A stretch of 40,672 bases of DNA from Botrimarina hoheduenensis (GCF_007859815.1 NZ_SJPH01000005.1:1-40672); one strand, 5' to 3'. Numbered from the stretch's first letter, positions 19,376 to 28,579 are shown. Made by a program: numbers and translations. Notes: generated by a model from the letters alone, not told the origin.

Positions 19376-20728
19376 TCACACACCGAACTGACGCAGCACG
19401 GTCTCACAGACGTCGATGTCTGCCATCGGCTGTTCGACCAAAACACCTCGTGCGCTCGAAAGCAACACACCGCGCTGGGACGGGCTCCGCACCGGTGCCC
19501 CGTGCGACCCACGCACTCGTGAAGCATCGAGCGGCGTACCACCGATGCCCGCTGCGTGGGCGGCCGGATCGAGGAACATCTCAGCCGGGTCGTAGCCCGG
19601 CTTGCGATGGATATCAACCGTGCGGGCAAACTTTGGTGCGAGATCGTCCTCTTGCCACCAGTAGTAGGCGAACCAAGCCTCGGCGTCGCTGACCGCCAGC
19701 AGGTCGGCAGAGCGGCCTTCATACCACAGCCCGTGTCGCTGCTGGATATCGGCGTCCCAGACCTCTGCCACGCCGGGGGCTTTCGCCAGCACATCGGCAA
19801 CGCGGCCGATAACGGCGGGATCGTGATCCCGAACAAAAGCGTGTGCCGTCTGGTGGTCCGCCAGCACCCAGGCGCGGCTCTCGGCGAAATCAATCAGCTC
19901 TCTTCCGTCCGCGTCGCGCGTAACGTCAAGCAGCCCGGCCTGACGCAGCAGACGGTTCGGATAGACCACCCGATCGACGGCAGTAATGGCGTATTCCGAT
20001 GCCACGAGCCAGAGTGCCGCGTCACCCCGATAGTCCGGAAGTTCGCCCAGACTCCCAATGAGGCGACCAAGCTGCGCGTCTAACTCGCGACAGGCTTCAA
20101 CTGCTTCTGGAGAATCGGGACCGTGTTTCTGGGCCCGGTAATCCAGATGAGGCAGATAGATGTAGAGCAGGTGGGGTGCCTCACGGCGTGCGATCTCAAT
20201 TGCCGAGGTGATAATCCAGGCCGTTCCCTCCACGCCAGCCAGCGGTCCCCAGAACCGGTGCAGGGGAAAGTGCCCCAGGTTGTTGACCAGTTCGCCATAG
20301 AGCCGCTCGGGACGCGTGTAGCACCACAGCGACTCGGCACCGTCCGGGTGGTGGATCGGAGCCGGTGTGCAAATGTAGTCGGCTCCGGCACCTTTGATCA
20401 GCAGCGGAAACCACGCGGCCGAGGTGAGGGTGGGATCGTGTTCGTGCAACCGATCCCACAGCTGAGGTGCCATCACCTTATCGTTCCCTGCGGTCCACAT
20501 CTCGACACGCTGCTCTTCACGCCAATAGAAACCGTTGCCGATCACACCGTGCACACCCGCGAGCTCGCCGGTGGTCATATTGGCCTGGACGGCACAGGTA
20601 ACGCCCGGAGCACTTGCGGAAAGCGGGGCCAAATCGCCGGCAGAAGTGAGCCCGCGCAGGCAGGGCATCACGACTAGGTCGCTCTCACGAAGCCCGGGGA
20701 TCGACAACAAGACAACACGATCGTTCAT
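19376..20728 (-). CDS. Alkaline-phosphatase-superfamily phosphodiesterase (EboF-like)
   Basis: 450 residues. It resembles type I phosphodiesterase/nucleotide pyrophosphatase proteins: LLSIPGLRESDL at the start, APGVTCAVQANMTTGELAGVHG (about 40-60) with the nucleophilic Thr region, LLYIYLPHLDYRAQKHGP (about 187-204) with metal-binding D and H, ADHQTAHAF and GGTPLDASRVRGSHGAP near the end. The usual first metal Asp is replaced by SIPG, a variation to note. No signal peptide. Its ATG overlaps the stop of the upstream isomerase gene by 4 bp, making it the last gene of a coupled operon. Together with UbiA and TIM-barrel genes it resembles the EboF component of ebo clusters. Confidence 0.78.
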   Translation of the reverse strand: MNDRVVLLSIPGLRESDLVVMPCLRGLTSAGDLAPLSASAPGVTCAVQANMTTGELAGVHGVIGNGFYWREEQRVEMWTAGNDKVMAPQLWDRLHEHDPTLTSAAWFPLLIKGAGADYICTPAPIHHPDGAESLWCYTRPERLYGELVNNLGHFPLHRFWGPLAGVEGTAWIITSAIEIARREAPHLLYIYLPHLDYRAQKHGPDSPEAVEACRELDAQLGRLIGSLGELPDYRGDAALWLVASEYAITAVDRVVYPNRLLRQAGLLDVTRDADGRELIDFAESRAWVLADHQTAHAFVRDHDPAVIGRVADVLAKAPGVAEVWDADIQQRHGLWYEGRSADLLAVSDAEAWFAYYWWQEDDLAPKFARTVDIHRKPGYDPAEMFLDPAAHAAGIGGTPLDASRVRGSHGAPVRSPSQRGVLLSSARGVLVEQPMADIDVCETVLRQFGV

Positions 20729-21591
20729 CGAGAAAGGCTTTCCGGGGAGCTAACGAGCGGCAGGAGAAAATCGATCGAGGCTTTTGCGGCTTCCGGCGCG
20801 CGATGGCTATCGCGGCTGAGCTCAACCAGTAGCGGACCGCGGTAGCCCCCTTGGTTCAACGCCCCGATGACGGGCAGAAAATCGATCTCGCCACGGCCGA
20901 ACATCAAGTGCTCATGCGCCGCCGAACACATGTCTTCAATGTGTACGTTCACGAGCTGGTCACTCACCTCAAGAATGCGATCCGCGAGGGGGAGTTCGCC
21001 GTTGCAGTGCAGATGGCCCACATCAAGGGTTAGCCCGAACGCTTCGATCGGTGCGCCCGCGGCCTGGAGTCGCTCGAAAAGCTGTTCGTAGTCGGCGATT
21101 GTCGCGATCACCATCCCGGGTTCGGGTTCGAAACCAACCCTAACGCCAGCGTCTGCAGCAGCAGCGAGCGTAGCGGGCAGGGTCTGCACGATCCGCTCGA
21201 ACGCCTCTTCTCGCGAGGCATCGTCATGCAGCACTCCCGACCAGATCGAGACCACTCGCGCACCGATAAGTGATGCCATCTTGATGGCGTGATGATAAAA
21301 GGCGGTTCGCCGTCGTCGCTGCGCGGGGTCGGCCGTCACCAGCGTCGGCTCATGCTTGGCGCGGGGGTCGAGCAAAAACCTCGCCCCGGTTTCGACCACG
21401 AGCGCGAGGTCGTGCCGCACTCTCAGTTCAGAGATGTGCTCCACTTGCGCGGCAAGCCCACTCATGTTCGGTGCCAAGCAGCCGTGGTCGATGGTCAGCC
21501 CCACGGCACGGTATCGTAGCGACGCGAGCAACTCGATCGCGTCCTCGACGCGGTGGTGAGCAAATCCGTTGGTGTTGTATCCCAAGAGCAT
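20725..21591 (-). CDS. Sugar-phosphate isomerase/epimerase-like TIM barrel (EboE-like), copy 1
   Basis: 288 residues from the ATG at 21591 (MLLGYNTNGFAHH), which begins the barrel; the frame is open further upstream but that part overlaps the UbiA gene and has no family similarity. It is a xylose-isomerase-like TIM barrel with metal-ligand motifs on successive strands: VGFEPEPGMV, LTLDVGHLHCNG, NVHIEDMC and LLVELSRDSH. The reaction is unknown; relatives isomerise or epimerise sugars or cyclitols. The stop overlaps the phosphodiesterase start (ATGA). It is a paralogue of the first gene of the operon, suggesting two successive steps or a heterodimer. Confidence 0.82.
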   Translation of the reverse strand: MLLGYNTNGFAHHRVEDAIELLASLRYRAVGLTIDHGCLAPNMSGLAAQVEHISELRVRHDLALVVETGARFLLDPRAKHEPTLVTADPAQRRRRTAFYHHAIKMASLIGARVVSIWSGVLHDDASREEAFERIVQTLPATLAAAADAGVRVGFEPEPGMVIATIADYEQLFERLQAAGAPIEAFGLTLDVGHLHCNGELPLADRILEVSDQLVNVHIEDMCSAAHEHLMFGRGEIDFLPVIGALNQGGYRGPLLVELSRDSHRAPEAAKASIDFLLPLVSSPESLSR

Positions 21592-21623
21592 GGCATCATC
21601 AGAGCCGCATCGGCGGCGGGGGA

Positions 21624-22532
21624 TCAAGTCGGGGGGATCCCGCGGGCCATCAACTGTGCGACGGGCAACAGTGCCAAAATGGCCAGCGCCGCCATTGGAC
21701 CGGCATAAAACAGAGTGATTGTGGCGTCGATAACGACCAGCCCCTGGATCGCGATTCCTACGGCTCGACCAATTCGCGACGGAGTCGGCTGGAGCAGCGC
21801 CGCCGCCATTCCCCGCAACGCAAACAACAGCGCGACGATCCAAAACAACGCCTGGGAATCGGCACCGGACACGAACGAGTCGGTGCCGCGACGGTTACAC
21901 ACGGCGAGCCACAACACGCCTGCCGCGGAGAGCAGTGCGCCCAGCGTTAGCTGCGTACGGCGTCCTCCGATCGCTTCATCCCTGGCAAAAACCGTTAGCC
22001 CAACGATATAAGCAAAGATGCCCGGCAGTAGGTTGAGGGCGACCGCTAACGAGACGCCGCCGGCCATTCCCAGCATCGCGTTGAGAACGCGGCACCCCCC
22101 CATCAGAAGCGGCCCTACCACGGTTCGCTTGAGCGAAGTGTTGTAGCCGCAGATCATCAGGGCCAGAGCCCCAGCGGTGACAAGCACTGCCGGGCTGCCG
22201 AGGTCCAGGGCGGCCAGAGCCGTGAAAAGAAAGCCGCCCAGGCCGAGCGCTGCCGCTAGCCGATAGGCCGTTTGGCGTGTGAGCCTTCCTTCTGCGATCG
22301 GGCGGACGCGTTCGAGGCGTGTGTCTTGCTCTGCATCGACCGCGTCGTTGAGCGCCATCCCGGCGTGGTAGAAACACAGAGACGCGAGCGCAAGAAACGT
22401 CAGCAGCCATGAGGGCGCTAGAGAACCGGTCGCCACGGCATAGCCCATCCCTACATCGGCTAGTGCGGTGGGGGCGTTGGAGAGCCTTAGCAATCGAGCG
22501 TAGTCTCGCCCTGTGGGGTGCGCGGCCGTCAT
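21624..22532 (-). CDS. UbiA-family prenyltransferase (EboC-like)
   Basis: 302 residues, strongly hydrophobic with about eight or nine membrane helices. The first Asp-rich motif of UbiA enzymes is clear (FYHAGMALNDAVDAEQDT, about residues 54-71) and is followed by RPIAEGRLT. The second motif, normally DxxxD, reads ARDEAIGGRRT and is weaker. UbiA proteins transfer prenyl groups to aromatic or other acceptors in the membrane; the EboC branch has no established substrate. Its start overlaps the stop of the upstream isomerase gene by 4 bp, and the next isomerase begins 32 bp after its end. Confidence 0.85.
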   Translation of the reverse strand: MTAAHPTGRDYARLLRLSNAPTALADVGMGYAVATGSLAPSWLLTFLALASLCFYHAGMALNDAVDAEQDTRLERVRPIAEGRLTRQTAYRLAAALGLGGFLFTALAALDLGSPAVLVTAGALALMICGYNTSLKRTVVGPLLMGGCRVLNAMLGMAGGVSLAVALNLLPGIFAYIVGLTVFARDEAIGGRRTQLTLGALLSAAGVLWLAVCNRRGTDSFVSGADSQALFWIVALLFALRGMAAALLQPTPSRIGRAVGIAIQGLVVIDATITLFYAGPMAALAILALLPVAQLMARGIPPT

Positions 22533-23371
22533 ACCAACACGAGCGGTGCAAGGAACTCGTATGCCTCACGTGCTGCCTGCTCAGGATCATCGGCATAAGG
22601 GTACAGTTCTACGGTCAACCAGCCGTCGTAGCCGGTCTGGCGGATCACACCGAGCGTGGCATGCCAGTCGATCGCGCCACGGCCTGGAACCAGGTGCTGA
22701 TGCACGCGGGTGACCGCGATATCTTCTAAGTGATAGTGGGCCGTATGGCCGGCCATCCGCGCGACATGGGCTTGGGGGTCTTCTCCGACGCAGTAGGCGT
22801 GCCCAATATCGAAGTTGAGACGGACCACGGGAGAGTCGAGCCTGTCGATCACTTCCAGGTACTGATCGAAGCGTTCAACCAGCAACTCCGGCTCGGGCTC
22901 AATCAGTAAACCGACCCCCACTTCTTCGGCAATCTCCAGGCAGGGCGTCAGTTCTTGGACAAACAGCTCCAGAGCCTCGTCGCGTGACTGCCCCGCAAAG
23001 TGGGGTCCGCCGGGCTCGGTGGTGATGTGAGGGGCCCCGATCTCTGCCGCGAGCCGCAAGGCACGTTTGGTGTGCTCACGGCGAATCGCCCGGTAGTGCG
23101 GATCGGGATCGGTCCAGCTCGGATGCCAGTACGGCTGCCGCGGATCCGCCACGGCGTTCATCATAAAGGCGTTGATGTTCGAGATCGCCAAGTCGGTTTC
23201 CGCCAGCGCGTCGCGAATCGCCTGCTTTTGCTCATCGAGCAGACCGGCCGGCCAAGCGTGAGGCACGTCGGCCATCAGCTCCACGCCTGTGTATCCCAAT
23301 GAGGCGATGCTCTTGAGCGCGCGATCCAAAGGCCACTTCAGATAGGCATTCGTGCTGAAGGCGAGTCGCAT
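22529..23371 (-). CDS. Sugar-phosphate isomerase/epimerase-like TIM barrel (EboE-like), copy 2
   Basis: 280 residues. Xylose-isomerase-like TIM barrel beginning MRLAFSTNAYLKWPLDRAL; metal-ligand strands are seen as LLIEPEPELLVE, LNFDIGHAYCVGED, HYHLEDIA and LTVELYPYADDP. It is the first gene of the four-gene overlapping operon (isomerase, UbiA, isomerase, phosphodiesterase), with a 97-bp gap to the methyltransferase gene upstream on the same strand. Related to copy 1 but clearly diverged, so not a recent duplication. Likely cytosolic; the substrate is unknown. Confidence 0.83.
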   Translation of the reverse strand: MRLAFSTNAYLKWPLDRALKSIASLGYTGVELMADVPHAWPAGLLDEQKQAIRDALAETDLAISNINAFMMNAVADPRQPYWHPSWTDPDPHYRAIRREHTKRALRLAAEIGAPHITTEPGGPHFAGQSRDEALELFVQELTPCLEIAEEVGVGLLIEPEPELLVERFDQYLEVIDRLDSPVVRLNFDIGHAYCVGEDPQAHVARMAGHTAHYHLEDIAVTRVHQHLVPGRGAIDWHATLGVIRQTGYDGWLTVELYPYADDPEQAAREAYEFLAPLVLV

Positions 23372-23467
23372 GGCGAAACACGTAAGGGGCTATAACTTCG
23401 GCCAGGGGCCGGGATACCGCAGCGGAGTACTACCGTAGCAACTCCTGCGAGTCTGGCGACAGCCGCC

Positions 23468-24709
23468 CTATGAAGCTACCCGCTCCGCGGCGATCACCAA
23501 GGGTTTACCCTGTCGGCGGCTGGCTTGCCCCTGGCCCGGAGCGATCAGCAACGTGAGCGCGGCATCTCCACGTGGTTTAAGCTCTTTGCGGAGCGCTGCC
23601 GGATCGATCGGCACCCCACGGCATTTAATCTCTAGCCGCCCGACGTCTCGCTGCTTGAGCCACTGAGCTAGCCGGCTGCGCTGTAACGGCAGAATCTCCA
23701 GCACACGAAACGCGCTCAGCAGAGGATCGGCGACTCGTGCCGGCCCGGTCAGATAGGCTACCTGCGCGAAGGCCGCCAAACCGTGCTTCGCGGCGAGCGC
23801 TCCGGTAAGTCCGGCGGCGAGTATCGCGGGATCGGGCTCGTACACCCATTCGGCCACCCGTTTGACCTGTTCCAGAGGAACCCGCGGATTGCCCACAAAG
23901 GTCGGTACGAGACCCCCGCTAGTCGTCCCCACCGCCGAAACGTCTGGCAATGATTGGCTCGGTACGCATGTCGCGCGGCGTTGTCCAGGCGTCTGCGCGA
24001 GCCTCCCGCCCCAAACCACCAGCTGCCGGCACTCTCCGCCGCGGCTGATCCATTCCAGCTCGGCCTCGGCTTCCCAAGCCTCGGGGGTTTCAGCGGCCGG
24101 AGCAAGCTTCAGGGCAAAGTCGCCGCGTGCCTTGATCCAGGTCTCGAGTTCCTCAAGCGCGGGCTGGCTCTGGCTGAGCTGAACCGTACGGCGGCCGGCA
24201 AGACGGCGATCGGGGTCCGCATGCCAAGCGTCGCAGGCAGCAACATCGGCTCGGTCGGCGCTACGGGTTCTTAATTCGGCTACCCCGCCCGAGACGAGAA
24301 CATTGTGGGCTGCAAAGACGGCGAGTGTCTGGTCACGCTCGATGGCCAGGGGAGGCACCCCGGCGCGACGCGCCAACGCCATTAGGTCGCCGCCCACTCC
24401 GCAGCCGATATCCAGCACGGGGCCAAACTTCGCGAAGCGCGCCGCTTTGTACGCGGCAATCCACTGATCTGTTGCTTGCTCAAGCCCACGCCTGGTGAGC
24501 AACAAACGCTCTCCGCGGGCGAATTTCGCGCGTGACCTGGAGCGTGCCTCAGCGATTTCAAGCAGCAGTGCCACACGCGAAGGGGGAAGGGCACCACGCA
24601 GCTTCGCTACCAACCGAGGCGTCGGCGGCGCGCCGCCCACCTCTTCCAACCAAGACGCGGCTTCGGGTCCTGCCAACCATTCGGCCTCGCACGGATCGGT
24701 CCCTGACAT
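23468..24709 (-). CDS. Class I SAM-dependent methyltransferase with THUMP-like C-terminal domain
   Basis: 413 residues. The N-terminal helical part (1-90) leads to the SAM-binding motif VLDIGCGVGGDLMALA (about residues 97-112), an acidic second strand (LAIERDQT), and a post-strand motif HADPDRRLAGR where related proteins have DPARR. The C-terminal part (about 310-413), with LKQRDVGRLEIKCRGVP and LKPRGDAALTLLIA, matches the THUMP-like region of this family. The target is unknown; RNA modification is plausible from the domain partner. It precedes the ebo-like operon on the same strand and may be co-transcribed with it. Confidence 0.78.
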   Translation of the reverse strand: MSGTDPCEAEWLAGPEAASWLEEVGGAPPTPRLVAKLRGALPPSRVALLLEIAEARSRSRAKFARGERLLLTRRGLEQATDQWIAAYKAARFAKFGPVLDIGCGVGGDLMALARRAGVPPLAIERDQTLAVFAAHNVLVSGGVAELRTRSADRADVAACDAWHADPDRRLAGRRTVQLSQSQPALEELETWIKARGDFALKLAPAAETPEAWEAEAELEWISRGGECRQLVVWGGRLAQTPGQRRATCVPSQSLPDVSAVGTTSGGLVPTFVGNPRVPLEQVKRVAEWVYEPDPAILAAGLTGALAAKHGLAAFAQVAYLTGPARVADPLLSAFRVLEILPLQRSRLAQWLKQRDVGRLEIKCRGVPIDPAALRKELKPRGDAALTLLIAPGQGQASRRQGKPLVIAAERVAS

Positions 24710-24917
24710 AAGCGTTGCGGGTTGTTGCGCGAACCGATTCTAACGGTTACAGCGGTCCGAGCCGCCTGGTCTGACATCGTTCCGAGCCGAGGGGGGGTCG
24801 AACCGCGTTCGGCACGCCAGTCACCCCCCCAAGCCGTCCGATCTTATCCGAAGGCGGGGTGTTGTTCCGCCCCACACGTACCACGAAATCCGTTTCACGG
24901 CCCTCAGCGACTTAGCC

Positions 24918-25874
24918 ATGGCACGCCCGTATGCTCTTGCCGGACTGCTCGGAGCAGCTGTGGGTGGTCCCTATCTGATTTCGAACGCTCCCGAGGGATG
25001 GCCCACGGCCACTACCAACGCCTCTCAGGTCGCCGTTGAGGCTCCCCCGACAATCGACCCCCGCCTGCTGGCTCGCCCCGAGATCGAAGGCCCCCACGGG
25101 CCCGGCTCGCAGATTTACCGCCGGCCAGCACCGCTAGAAGGGCGTGTTCACCGCTCGCTCGATGAGATTCTCCGCTGGGAAATCAACAAGGATTGGGTCT
25201 TCGCCACCTGGGACCGAAAATCGACCGGACTAGCCGATCCTGAGCTGTTCGGCGTGCGGGTGCCGGTTGTCACGGGGCACGCGATGACCGACGTCGCGGG
25301 AGCGCTGTCCTACTATTTCGATGCCGCAGGGCAACTCCAACGGATCCGGCTTGTCGGCACAACGGCCGACACAACGCAACTCGCACAGATTGTTTCGAGC
25401 CGCTTCGCAATGCAGCGGCGCGTTAGCCTGTCGCCGGGCGAGCAGCTCTTCCAAGCGAACGAAGAAAACCGGGTACGCAGCGAGCTCCGCACCCGGCCCG
25501 AGGCCGTGATGTGGGGCACCTCACCGCACAACAGCTTCCGCGTCGAGCTGGAGGTGAATCGCCCCGGTTCTCGCCACTGGATCAAGCCGCCCGCCTTGTC
25601 CTTGGCTTCTCGGGGAGGGGCCACGACGGGAGCCGAAAACATCAGTACGAAGCCCAGCGCAACAGAACCGACCCCCGTTTTCCCTGCCCGTTCTGTGGTA
25701 CCCGACGAAGAGAAAGTGGCTGCGGTGACCACGGCGCAGGGAACGCCCCCGCCCCCAAGCAGCCCGTCCGCTTCGCCGGACACGGCCCCCAAGACCGCGG
25801 CATCAGCCCCTCCGCCGGACTCGGATACGGCTCCGCTGGACAGCTATCGGCGACGTTTTCGCTGGCCTGACTGA
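24918..25874 (+). CDS. Hypothetical protein with Pro-rich tail
   Basis: 318 residues. The N-terminus (MARPYALAGLLGAAVGGPYLI) is hydrophobic and may be a signal peptide or anchor. The central part (about 60-220) contains a conserved-looking domain: LDEILRWEINKDWVFATWDRKSTGL, GALSYYFDAAGQLQRIRLVGTT, QIVSSRFAMQRR. The C-terminal third is Pro/Ser/Thr/Ala-rich and disordered, ending YRRRFRWPD. The family is not recognised, but the composition is typical of planctomycete envelope proteins. It is divergent from the methyltransferase gene across 208 bp. Confidence 0.65.
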   Translation: MARPYALAGLLGAAVGGPYLISNAPEGWPTATTNASQVAVEAPPTIDPRLLARPEIEGPHGPGSQIYRRPAPLEGRVHRSLDEILRWEINKDWVFATWDRKSTGLADPELFGVRVPVVTGHAMTDVAGALSYYFDAAGQLQRIRLVGTTADTTQLAQIVSSRFAMQRRVSLSPGEQLFQANEENRVRSELRTRPEAVMWGTSPHNSFRVELEVNRPGSRHWIKPPALSLASRGGATTGAENISTKPSATEPTPVFPARSVVPDEEKVAAVTTAQGTPPPPSSPSASPDTAPKTAASAPPPDSDTAPLDSYRRRFRWPD

Positions 25875-25927
25875 CCCCCTCCCGCACCGCGCTTCGCGAC
25901 GAGGAGCGGGTTGGTTAGCTTAGCACC

Positions 25928-26854
25928 ATGGCGTCTCCCGATTTTGACTTCGACACCGCCACACATGCCGAGCGGCATGCGGCGCTCGCGCTGGTGCTGT
26001 GCGAGGTAGCACCGGCAGCGCGAGGCTCGCTGGTCGAAGCGGTCGCTGCGCAGCCGATCGAAAAATTGGGGGCGCTCGAAGGTCTCATCGTCGCGCGACG
26101 CCAAGGAAAAGTCGTAGCCGCCGCTTGGGCGCAGCCCCAGGTTGGCAACGCCGTGACCATGTGGCTGCCTGAAGCGATTGATCAGCACGCCGAGAATGCG
26201 GGCCCCGGGCTGTTACAGGCGGCCGTAGCAAGAGCAGATTCGGCTGGAGTCGCGACCTGCCAAGCGGTTGTTGAGAACGCAAACGACCCACGCATCGCCG
26301 CACTAGAGAGCGCCGGCTTTGAAGCAATCGCGGAGCTGACTTATCTGAGTCGCACCATCACCACGCCGCCGGCACGGAACGTGGCACCCGGCATGAGCTT
26401 CGCCGTGGTCGATAAAAGCGGCCTTCTCAACCTAGTGCCCCTCATTCGCGCAACCTACCAAGGCAGCCTTGATTGTCCGGAGCTCGGCGAACGCCGCAGT
26501 ATCGCTGACACGCTCCAGGGTTATGCGGCGATCGGCACATCCGGGACGAAGGGCTGGCGGACCGTGGCGCTGGACTCCCTGGTTGAAGGCGTGCTGTTCG
26601 TCGCGCTGCATCATGACAACGAGCAGGCGGAGCTTGTCTATATGGGACTGACGCCCAAGGCCCGGAGAAGGGGATGGGGACGGCCGATCGTTGAAGAAGC
26701 CCTACATATCGCGGCCGGATGGGGCGCTGAACGCCTCATCACCGCGGCCGACGTACGGAACACTCCGGCTTTGCGCGTTTACGAGCAAGCGGGCTTCGAG
26801 CCCTGGTGTCAGCGGCACGCGTACCTGCGTTTTCGACCCCAGCCAGCTGTTTGA
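25928..26854 (+). CDS. GNAT-family N-acetyltransferase, two tandem GNAT-like halves
   Basis: 308 residues. The C-terminal half has a clear acetyl-CoA-binding motif (VYMGLTPKARRRGWGRPIVEEAL, RRRGWG near residues 246-251) followed by the motif-B-like ALRVYEQAGFEPW. The N-terminal half (about 20-145) has a degraded version (AALESAGFEAIAELTYLSR), so the protein is probably a tandem GNAT with one active domain. The substrate is not predictable. It starts 53 bp after the hypothetical gene on the same strand and may share its transcript. Confidence 0.8.
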   Translation: MASPDFDFDTATHAERHAALALVLCEVAPAARGSLVEAVAAQPIEKLGALEGLIVARRQGKVVAAAWAQPQVGNAVTMWLPEAIDQHAENAGPGLLQAAVARADSAGVATCQAVVENANDPRIAALESAGFEAIAELTYLSRTITTPPARNVAPGMSFAVVDKSGLLNLVPLIRATYQGSLDCPELGERRSIADTLQGYAAIGTSGTKGWRTVALDSLVEGVLFVALHHDNEQAELVYMGLTPKARRRGWGRPIVEEALHIAAGWGAERLITAADVRNTPALRVYEQAGFEPWCQRHAYLRFRPQPAV

Positions 26855-27211
26855 AAGCAGCCCCCCGTGCGTTGGTCGATGTGTTGATAACTGTTGAATC
26901 GCGCTTTTATGTCGGGCTTTGCAGGTCGTCCGGCGCGACACCTAGGCGGATTTCCCCGCCGACCAAAAAGAGCCGTTTGACACCCGTGCTAGCACTCGTA
27001 GAATCGGCCTCCCACGGCAACAGCAGGCACCGCGATCTCCTCGGGGTACCACTTTGACTCATTGCCGAGCACGATAGGATGCGTCGTGGCGTTCCGCAGG
27101 GAACAGCCACTCGATCGCCACCGCAGGCACGCCCATGACGGGCCGACGCGTGGTTTTGTTGGTCGATAACGCCTCTGAATCACGTGCGTTCGACCGACAC
27201 AGGACGTGAGC
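26855..27211. other. Upstream region of dnaA-like gene
   Basis: About 357 bp without a gene. TGTTGATAA at 26882-26890 differs from a DnaA box (TGTGGATAA) by one base; TGGTCGATAA near 27159 is a weaker match. Two loose matches do not make an origin, but could be autoregulatory sites. Nothing else seen. Confidence 0.35.
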
Positions 27212-28579
27212 ATGGAAGCAACCCCTCCCGCCGGCGTATTTCGGCAGCAACTCTGTCAAGCGGTGGGTGAAGAGCGCTACAGCGTGTGGTTCGACGACGC
27301 GGTCGAGGTCCACGCTGAAGGCACGCAACTCCGTTTAACCGCTCCCACAGTTTTCCATCGCGAGCGCTTACGAACTCAGTTTCGCGAAGCCATCTCCGCA
27401 GCGGCCGCAAAGGCCTGTGGCACGGCTTGCAAGGTTGAGTATCTGGTCGCGGCGGAAGTGGAGGGGGCGCAGGTCGTTGACAAGCCACGCTCACGATCCA
27501 AGCGGACGATACGCGAAGCCTCGGCTAAGCCGCGTGTGACACCGGTGGCGGTCGATCCCTTGGCCGGTTGGGTCGAGACCCCCTCCGCCGCCGAAGCCGT
27601 TACGGCCTGTCGGGGGGTCGTCAGCGGCCGTCTGACGGCGAGCCCGCTGCTGCTGTGGGGTGCCCCCGGAGTTGGCAAGACGCACTTGCTCCGCGCAGTG
27701 GCCGACGGTGTTCGGCAGCGAGATCGTTCGCGGCGTGTCTTGATCGTGACGGCCGAACAATTTGTGGTGGGATTTGTCGCCGCGCTACGCGGGAGCGGAC
27801 TGCCCAACTTCCGCGCGAAGCACCGCGAGATTGACTTGCTGCTGCTGGACAATGCACACCAACTCGTTGGCAAAGAACGGACGACCGAAGAATTTCTGCA
27901 CACGATCGATGCCTTGGTCGCCCGTGGCGGCCAAGTCGTGATGACCAGCGACCGCAGCCCGTCTGAGCTGGCTCAGCTGGGACCGGAACTCGCCTCACGC
28001 CTCGCCGGGGGCGTCACCGCCCCGCTGCGTATGCCCGACTCCGCCGGACGTGTCGGCCTCGTCCAGCAAGCGGCAGCAGAGCGCGGGATCGAACTCTCGC
28101 CGCTCGCCTGCCAGACTCTAGCGGCAACGCTCCAGGGAGGCGCCCGCGAGGTTGCCGGTGCCATGAACCGCATTGCGTTATTGCATGAAACCTTTCAGTC
28201 ACCGCTCGACGACGATCTGATGCGGCGCGTCGCCCGCGAGATCAATCAACTCTCGGCTCCACGAGTCGGCATTGATCAGATTGAGATGGCGGTGTGCGAG
28301 GTATTCGGCGTGGGCACCAAAGAACTCCGCTCTGACAAGCGGACCAAAGCGGTCTCAGAACCCCGTATGCTGGCCATGTGGCTGGCCCGAAAGCTCACCG
28401 GCAGCGCCTGGAGCGAGATCGGCGATCACTTCGGCCGGCGCAGCCACTCAACGGTCATCGCCGCTCATCATCGTGTCGAGCGTCTGCTGGCTTCCGATAA
28501 TCCGCCCCGTCTGGCCGGCCAAGCGGGAGATCTGCACGAAGCCATCCGCCGCGTGGAATCGACGCTCCGGCTAGCCTGA
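27212..28579 (+). CDS. dnaA: Chromosomal replication initiator DnaA or close paralogue
   Basis: 455 residues from the ATG at 27212, preferred over the GTG at 27206 because AGGA (27201-27204) is correctly spaced. The N-terminal domain (1-80) has the DnaA pattern YSVWFDDAVEVHAEG...LRLTAP. The AAA+ part has Walker A GAPGVGKTHLLRA (about 150), Walker B LLLLDNAHQL, sensor I VVMTSDRSP, arginine finger LASRLAGG and sensor II GGAREVAGAMNRI. Domain IV ends with GRRSHSTVIAAHHRVERL. Walker B has DN instead of the usual DD, and the domain IV signature has S where enterobacterial DnaA has D, which I recall as usual in planctomycetes. It binds ATP and DnaA boxes to open the origin. A paralogue with another role cannot be excluded. 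Confidence 0.85.
   Translation: MEATPPAGVFRQQLCQAVGEERYSVWFDDAVEVHAEGTQLRLTAPTVFHRERLRTQFREAISAAAAKACGTACKVEYLVAAEVEGAQVVDKPRSRSKRTIREASAKPRVTPVAVDPLAGWVETPSAAEAVTACRGVVSGRLTASPLLLWGAPGVGKTHLLRAVADGVRQRDRSRRVLIVTAEQFVVGFVAALRGSGLPNFRAKHREIDLLLLDNAHQLVGKERTTEEFLHTIDALVARGGQVVMTSDRSPSELAQLGPELASRLAGGVTAPLRMPDSAGRVGLVQQAAAERGIELSPLACQTLAATLQGGAREVAGAMNRIALLHETFQSPLDDDLMRRVAREINQLSAPRVGIDQIEMAVCEVFGVGTKELRSDKRTKAVSEPRMLAMWLARKLTGSAWSEIGDHFGRRSHSTVIAAHHRVERLLASDNPPRLAGQAGDLHEAIRRVESTLRLA

Noticed and set aside
26855..27211. Replication origin upstream of dnaA
   Set aside because: Only one near-match DnaA box and no AT-rich unwinding region.
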